Origin: JBOFOR01 sp051659545
Lineage (GTDB): Bacteria > Bacillota > Clostridia > Peptostreptococcales > Peptostreptococcaceae
NCBI RefSeq assembly: GCF_051659545.1
Contig: NZ_JBOFOR010000176.1
Location: forward strand, 1-8,017
Direction: 5' to 3'
Length of the DNA stretch: 8,017 nucleotides
Shown here one piece after another: positions 5,999 to 8,017 of the stretch (its first letter is position 1; each line of letters starts with the position of its first letter). The position numbers were made by a program, and so were the translations under genes. Under the pieces are notes generated by a model. The model had not been told where the DNA came from, made no database searches, and was given only the letters and a program-made list of their open reading frames with translations.

Positions 5999-7321
5999 TT
6001 ATGCTTTTTTCTTTGACATTATAGAATATACTGGTAAACCAATGGCAGTAACTAGCAAGCCACCAACTGCTATTCCAGTAGCATTTATTAATTGATTTAC
6101 TATAACGAATAAACCACCGAAAATAGCTATTAACGGTACTATAGGATATAAAGGCACCTTGTATGGTCTTGTTAAGTTTGGCTGATCTTTTCTTAATTTA
6201 AATACACCTATAAATGTTAATACATAGAATACCCATATTATAAATACTGTTAAGTCAGTTAACAAGTTGAATTGTCCTGTTAATGCATATAAACAAGCAA
6301 GTACTGCCATTAAGAATGTTGCATTCGCTGGTACCCCACCTTTGTTTAACTTAGAGAAAGTTTTGCTTCCTGGTAACATACCTTCTACAGCTAGTGAGTA
6401 TGATACTCTCGGTCCTGTTAATAGGTATCCATTTAATCCACCGAATACTGATACTAAAATACCTACTGTTACAAACTTACCACCGAAGTCTCCAAATATT
6501 TTAGTTGCAACTAAAGCAGCTGGAGCACTTGCAGTAGCTAATTCATTTGCAGGAGCTACCCATAAGTACGCTAAGTTTATTACTAGATATACAGCCATAA
6601 CCATAGATAATCCACCAACTATAGCTTTTGGTAAATCTTTTCCTGGATTTTTCATCTCTCCAGCTATAGCTCCAACATTTATCCATCCATCATAAGCAAA
6701 TAGCGCTGCTATTAATACTTGTCCTAATGCTGTTCCTATTGATATACCTTCTGATACTAATGGAGTAGTTATTGCATTATCTCCTCCACCCATTATAAAT
6801 CCAAATATTATAATAACTGCTAATGGAATTAACTTACATATAGTTGCTACAGTTTGTATTGTTCCACCAACTTTAGAACCAACTGTATTTAGTACTGCTA
6901 AGAATAATATAACTATCATTGCTATAGGAAGAACTACTGCCATATTTGACTCACTTTGTCCCATTAGTGTTGCACCTTGTTGTGCAAATATAACTGCTAA
7001 AGCTGCAGCTGTTGCAGGGAAAAATAATACCGTTTGCATCCATCCTGTTAAAAATCCTAATCTATCTCCGTATATTTCTTTTATGTATACCATCATTCCA
7101 CCAGTTTTTGGTATAGCAGCTGATATTTCAGCAGCTGTAAGTCCTGCAGTTATAGTTATAAATCCAGCTATAACCCATGCTAACATTCCAAGACCAGGCG
7201 CTCCACCTGTAGCTGTGTATATCGCTTGAGGTTTGAAGAATACTCCCCCACCGATTACCATACCTACAACTGTAGATAGGGCAGCCGATAAACCTAACGT
7301 TTTCTTTAAATTATTACTCAT
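5999..7321 (-). CDS. steT: APC-family amino-acid permease, SteT-like (serine/threonine exchanger type)
   Basis: This encodes 440 residues from ATG 7321, with AGGAGG 5 nt upstream (7327-7332). It is an integral membrane protein with about 12 hydrophobic segments and the usual length for the APC superfamily. The TM1 substrate-binding motif is GMVIGGGVF (20-28). IPKTGG lies at 70-75, CKLIP at 162-166, the TM6 motif FAYDGW at 208-213 and GEMKNP at 221-226. The C-terminal part has LTRPYKVPLYPIVP. Motif order and wording closely follow Bacillus subtilis SteT (YkbA), a serine/threonine exchanger, so uptake or exchange of small neutral amino acids is likely. The exact substrate is inferred from this resemblance only. 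It stands alone, with a promoter and palindrome upstream and a terminator just after the stop. Codon choice looks cleaner than in its neighbours, which may mean high expression. Confidence 0.92.
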   Translation of the reverse strand: MSNNLKKTLGLSAALSTVVGMVIGGGVFFKPQAIYTATGGAPGLGMLAWVIAGFITITAGLTAAEISAAIPKTGGMMVYIKEIYGDRLGFLTGWMQTVLFFPATAAALAVIFAQQGATLMGQSESNMAVVLPIAMIVILFLAVLNTVGSKVGGTIQTVATICKLIPLAVIIIFGFIMGGGDNAITTPLVSEGISIGTALGQVLIAALFAYDGWINVGAIAGEMKNPGKDLPKAIVGGLSMVMAVYLVINLAYLWVAPANELATASAPAALVATKIFGDFGGKFVTVGILVSVFGGLNGYLLTGPRVSYSLAVEGMLPGSKTFSKLNKGGVPANATFLMAVLACLYALTGQFNLLTDLTVFIIWVFYVLTFIGVFKLRKDQPNLTRPYKVPLYPIVPLIAIFGGLFVIVNQLINATGIAVGGLLVTAIGLPVYSIMSKKKA

Positions 7322-7361
7322 GTCTTCCTCCTTAAGATGTATATTTTGTCGTTTTTTGACA

Positions 7362-7374
7362 TAAGATTATCTTA
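7362..7374. promoter_or_regulatory. Palindrome overlapping the permease -10 box (possible operator)
   Basis: TAAGAT-T-ATCTTA is a perfect 6+6 bp palindrome whose one half is the -10 hexamer of the permease promoter. A repressor binding here would block transcription. In DNA this AT-rich, chance occurrence cannot be excluded. Confidence 0.35.
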
Positions 7375-7397
7375 CTATATATATACTAAAACATCAA
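7369..7397 (-). promoter_or_regulatory. Candidate sigma-A promoter for the permease gene
   Basis: On the minus strand TTGATG (7397-7392), 17 nt, then TAAGAT (7374-7369). The start codon is 47 nt downstream of the -10 box. Confidence 0.5.
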
Positions 7398-7422
7398 TAT
7401 TATTTTTGTATAATATAAACTT

Positions 7423-7472
7423 AATAAAGCCTATCAAGTTGCCATCAATATAATTAACATATAGGCTTTATT
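7423..7472. repeat. 12-bp perfect inverted repeat (possible terminator or element end)
   Basis: AATAAAGCCTAT (7423-7434) and ATAGGCTTTATT (7461-7472) are exact complements around a 26-nt spacer. It could be a weak bidirectional terminator, although no clean T tract follows. It could also be a protein site or a small mobile-element end. It lies just upstream of the permease promoter. Confidence 0.6.
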
Positions 7473-7480
7473 ATATATAC

Positions 7481-7546
7481 TAAATGGTAAAATATACTAT
7501 AATTATATGTTTAGTAAATGGCAAAATATATTATAATCATATGTTT
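7481..7546 (+). repeat. Tandem repeat, two 32-bp copies at 34-bp period, each with TATAAT
   Basis: Positions 7481-7512 and 7515-7546 agree at 29 of 32 bases; both begin TAAATGG and end ATATGTTT. Each copy contains TATAAT (7498-7503 and 7532-7537), with no good -35 box upstream. This may be a duplicated binding or promoter segment that once drove the PTS gene, or simple slippage. Confidence 0.7.
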
Positions 7547-7631
7547 TATTAGTCTTAGGCCAATGAATCGAGGTGTAATCATTAAATATCAATCAAGTAT
7601 AAATTTAAAAGGATTTTATTATAAAATTCAT

Positions 7632-7886
7632 AATAAATCCTGGATTAAATCAATCGGAAAATTCCAACAATTTGCACTCTCAATTTTACCTTCTATATTT
7701 AACATAAATGAACCTATTATATATGGAATACCTATTATACTTAATCCAATATACTTAATACCATTTATGATAGTACCACCTATTTTAGGAATTATAACCT
7801 ATGTTTTCACATCAACAGGCATTGTTCCAATTGAAGTATCTGATGTAAACTGGATTGTACCTACCTTTTTAAATGGATATATTACA
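7632..7886 (+). pseudogene. Remnant of lactose/cellobiose-family PTS EIIC gene
   Basis: About 85 codons match the middle to C-terminal part of PTS permease EIIC proteins of the lactose/cellobiose (CelB/LicC/LacE) family. The hallmark is IFNINEPIIYGIPIILNP (from about 7695), followed by a hydrophobic helix and NWIVPTFLNGYIT. In the family this region forms part of the sugar-binding membrane domain of a protein of roughly 430-450 residues. Here the first three quarters and the end are missing. The matching stretch stops at about 7886, and the frame continues into non-homologous sequence that forms an IS605-like hairpin. There is no ribosome site or convincing start. The fragment cannot make a working transporter. 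It looks like the leftover of a sugar-uptake locus broken by deletion and insertion. Confidence 0.8.
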
Positions 7887-7891
7887 ATAAA

Positions 7892-7934
7892 TTGCCGAAA
7901 AGCCCCCTTCTTTAGATGTGGGGATGAAAGGCAA
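7892..7934 (+). mobile_element. Likely right-end hairpin of an IS200/IS605-family (TnpB-type) element, remnant
   Basis: TTGCC (7892-7896) pairs with GGCAA (7930-7934). Inside, CCCC (7903-7906) pairs with GGGG (7920-7923), then CTTC with GATG around a TTTA loop, with one mismatch and one bulged T. The wording AAGCCCCC..CTTTAGATG..GGGG matches my memory of the hairpin just after tnpB in IS605-type elements, the part that forms the 3' region of the TnpB guide (omega) RNA scaffold. No tnpA or tnpB precedes it; PTS coding sequence comes to within about 6 nt. It is therefore a solo or deleted copy. Identification is by pattern only. Confidence 0.55.
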
Positions 7935-7947
7935 GGTCTCAAACTAT

Positions 7948-7987
7948 CTTAATAAAGAGAGGTGGAACAACTTCTAGTTATATTAAG
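7948..7987 (+). other. Second structured stretch after the IS605-like hairpin
   Basis: CTTAATA (7948-7954) pairs with TATTAAG (7981-7987), enclosing AGAGGT (7958-7963) paired with ACTTCT (7970-7975), one G-T pair, around a GGAACA loop. The 8-base repeat GTCTCAAA lies on both sides (7936-7943 and 7987-7994). It may be part of the same element or RNA as the preceding hairpin. The remaining bases to 8017 show nothing I can assign. Confidence 0.4.
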
Positions 7988-8017
7988 TCTCAAATGTTGT
8001 ATAATAAAAATAATATA

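Larger units (their letters stand above)
7322..7631. other. Gene-free stretch between the permease and the PTS remnant
   Basis: It holds the permease ribosome site and promoter at its left end, then a 12-bp inverted repeat, a 34-bp-period tandem repeat, and about 85 bases (7547-7631) in which I see nothing recognisable. An open frame with ATG at 7518 runs into the PTS fragment. That ATG has no ribosome site, and the first ~40 codons look like translated non-coding AT-rich DNA. Confidence 0.6.

Noticed and set aside
6267..6695. 142-codon plus-strand open frame opposite the permease gene.
   Set aside because: It is antisense to conserved permease motifs and has no ribosome site; strong codon bias of the real gene explains the open frame.
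7518..7952. A complete 144-residue protein starting at 7518.
   Set aside because: No ribosome site. The N-terminus lies in repeat DNA and the C-terminus is translated hairpin sequence; only the middle matches a family. It is better described as a pseudogene fragment.
7955..7975. AGAGGTGGAACA resembles the conserved T-box sequence (GGTGGNACC).
   Set aside because: The following bases do not continue the consensus, the sequence upstream is PTS coding remnant rather than a Stem I/specifier region, and no terminator or aminoacyl-tRNA/amino-acid gene is visible within the window.

Overview
The window is AT-rich DNA with AGGAGG-type ribosome sites, one TTG start and short promoter-like hexamers. 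Together with the protein families present, this points to a Clostridia-class Firmicute (Clostridiaceae or Peptostreptococcaceae). The sequence alone does not fix the genus.

Layout. (1) Positions 1-1164, minus: the first 388 codons of a gene running off the left edge, a class II aldolase fused in frame to an S-methyl-5-thioribose (MTR) kinase. A candidate promoter and a terminator-like leader hairpin precede it. (2) 1325-1666, minus: a 113-residue protein resembling family DUF6054, followed by an AT-only terminator-like hairpin. (3) 1852-2844, plus: an HD-domain predicted phosphohydrolase with a TTG start. (4) A perfect 28-bp hairpin terminator (2843-2902) separates it from the convergent gene at 2919-5273, minus. 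That gene encodes a 784-residue cyclic-di-GMP protein: degenerate receiver, two PAS domains, GGDEF and EAL. (5) After a 279-bp divergent promoter region, 5553-5879, plus, encodes a 108-residue protein I do not recognise. (6) A strong bidirectional terminator (5936-5982) separates it from 5999-7321, minus, a SteT-like amino-acid permease. (7) 7322-8017 is degenerate or mobile-element-like. It holds the permease promoter with an overlapping palindrome, a 12-bp inverted repeat, a 34-bp-period tandem repeat, and a fragment of a lactose/cellobiose PTS EIIC gene. The fragment ends abruptly at a hairpin that looks like the right end of an IS200/IS605 (TnpB-type) element, followed by a second structured stretch.

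The genes look like independent transcription units, each with its own signals, rather than one operon. Themes are salvage of 5'-modified ribose by-products of S-adenosylmethionine, c-di-GMP signalling and amino-acid uptake; nothing in the sequence ties them together. The points most worth a second look are the aldolase-kinase fusion, the degenerate receiver on the GGDEF-EAL protein, the unrecognised 108-residue protein, and the PTS/IS605 junction with its possible remnant of a guide-RNA scaffold. I found no convincing defence system, CRISPR array, rRNA or tRNA.
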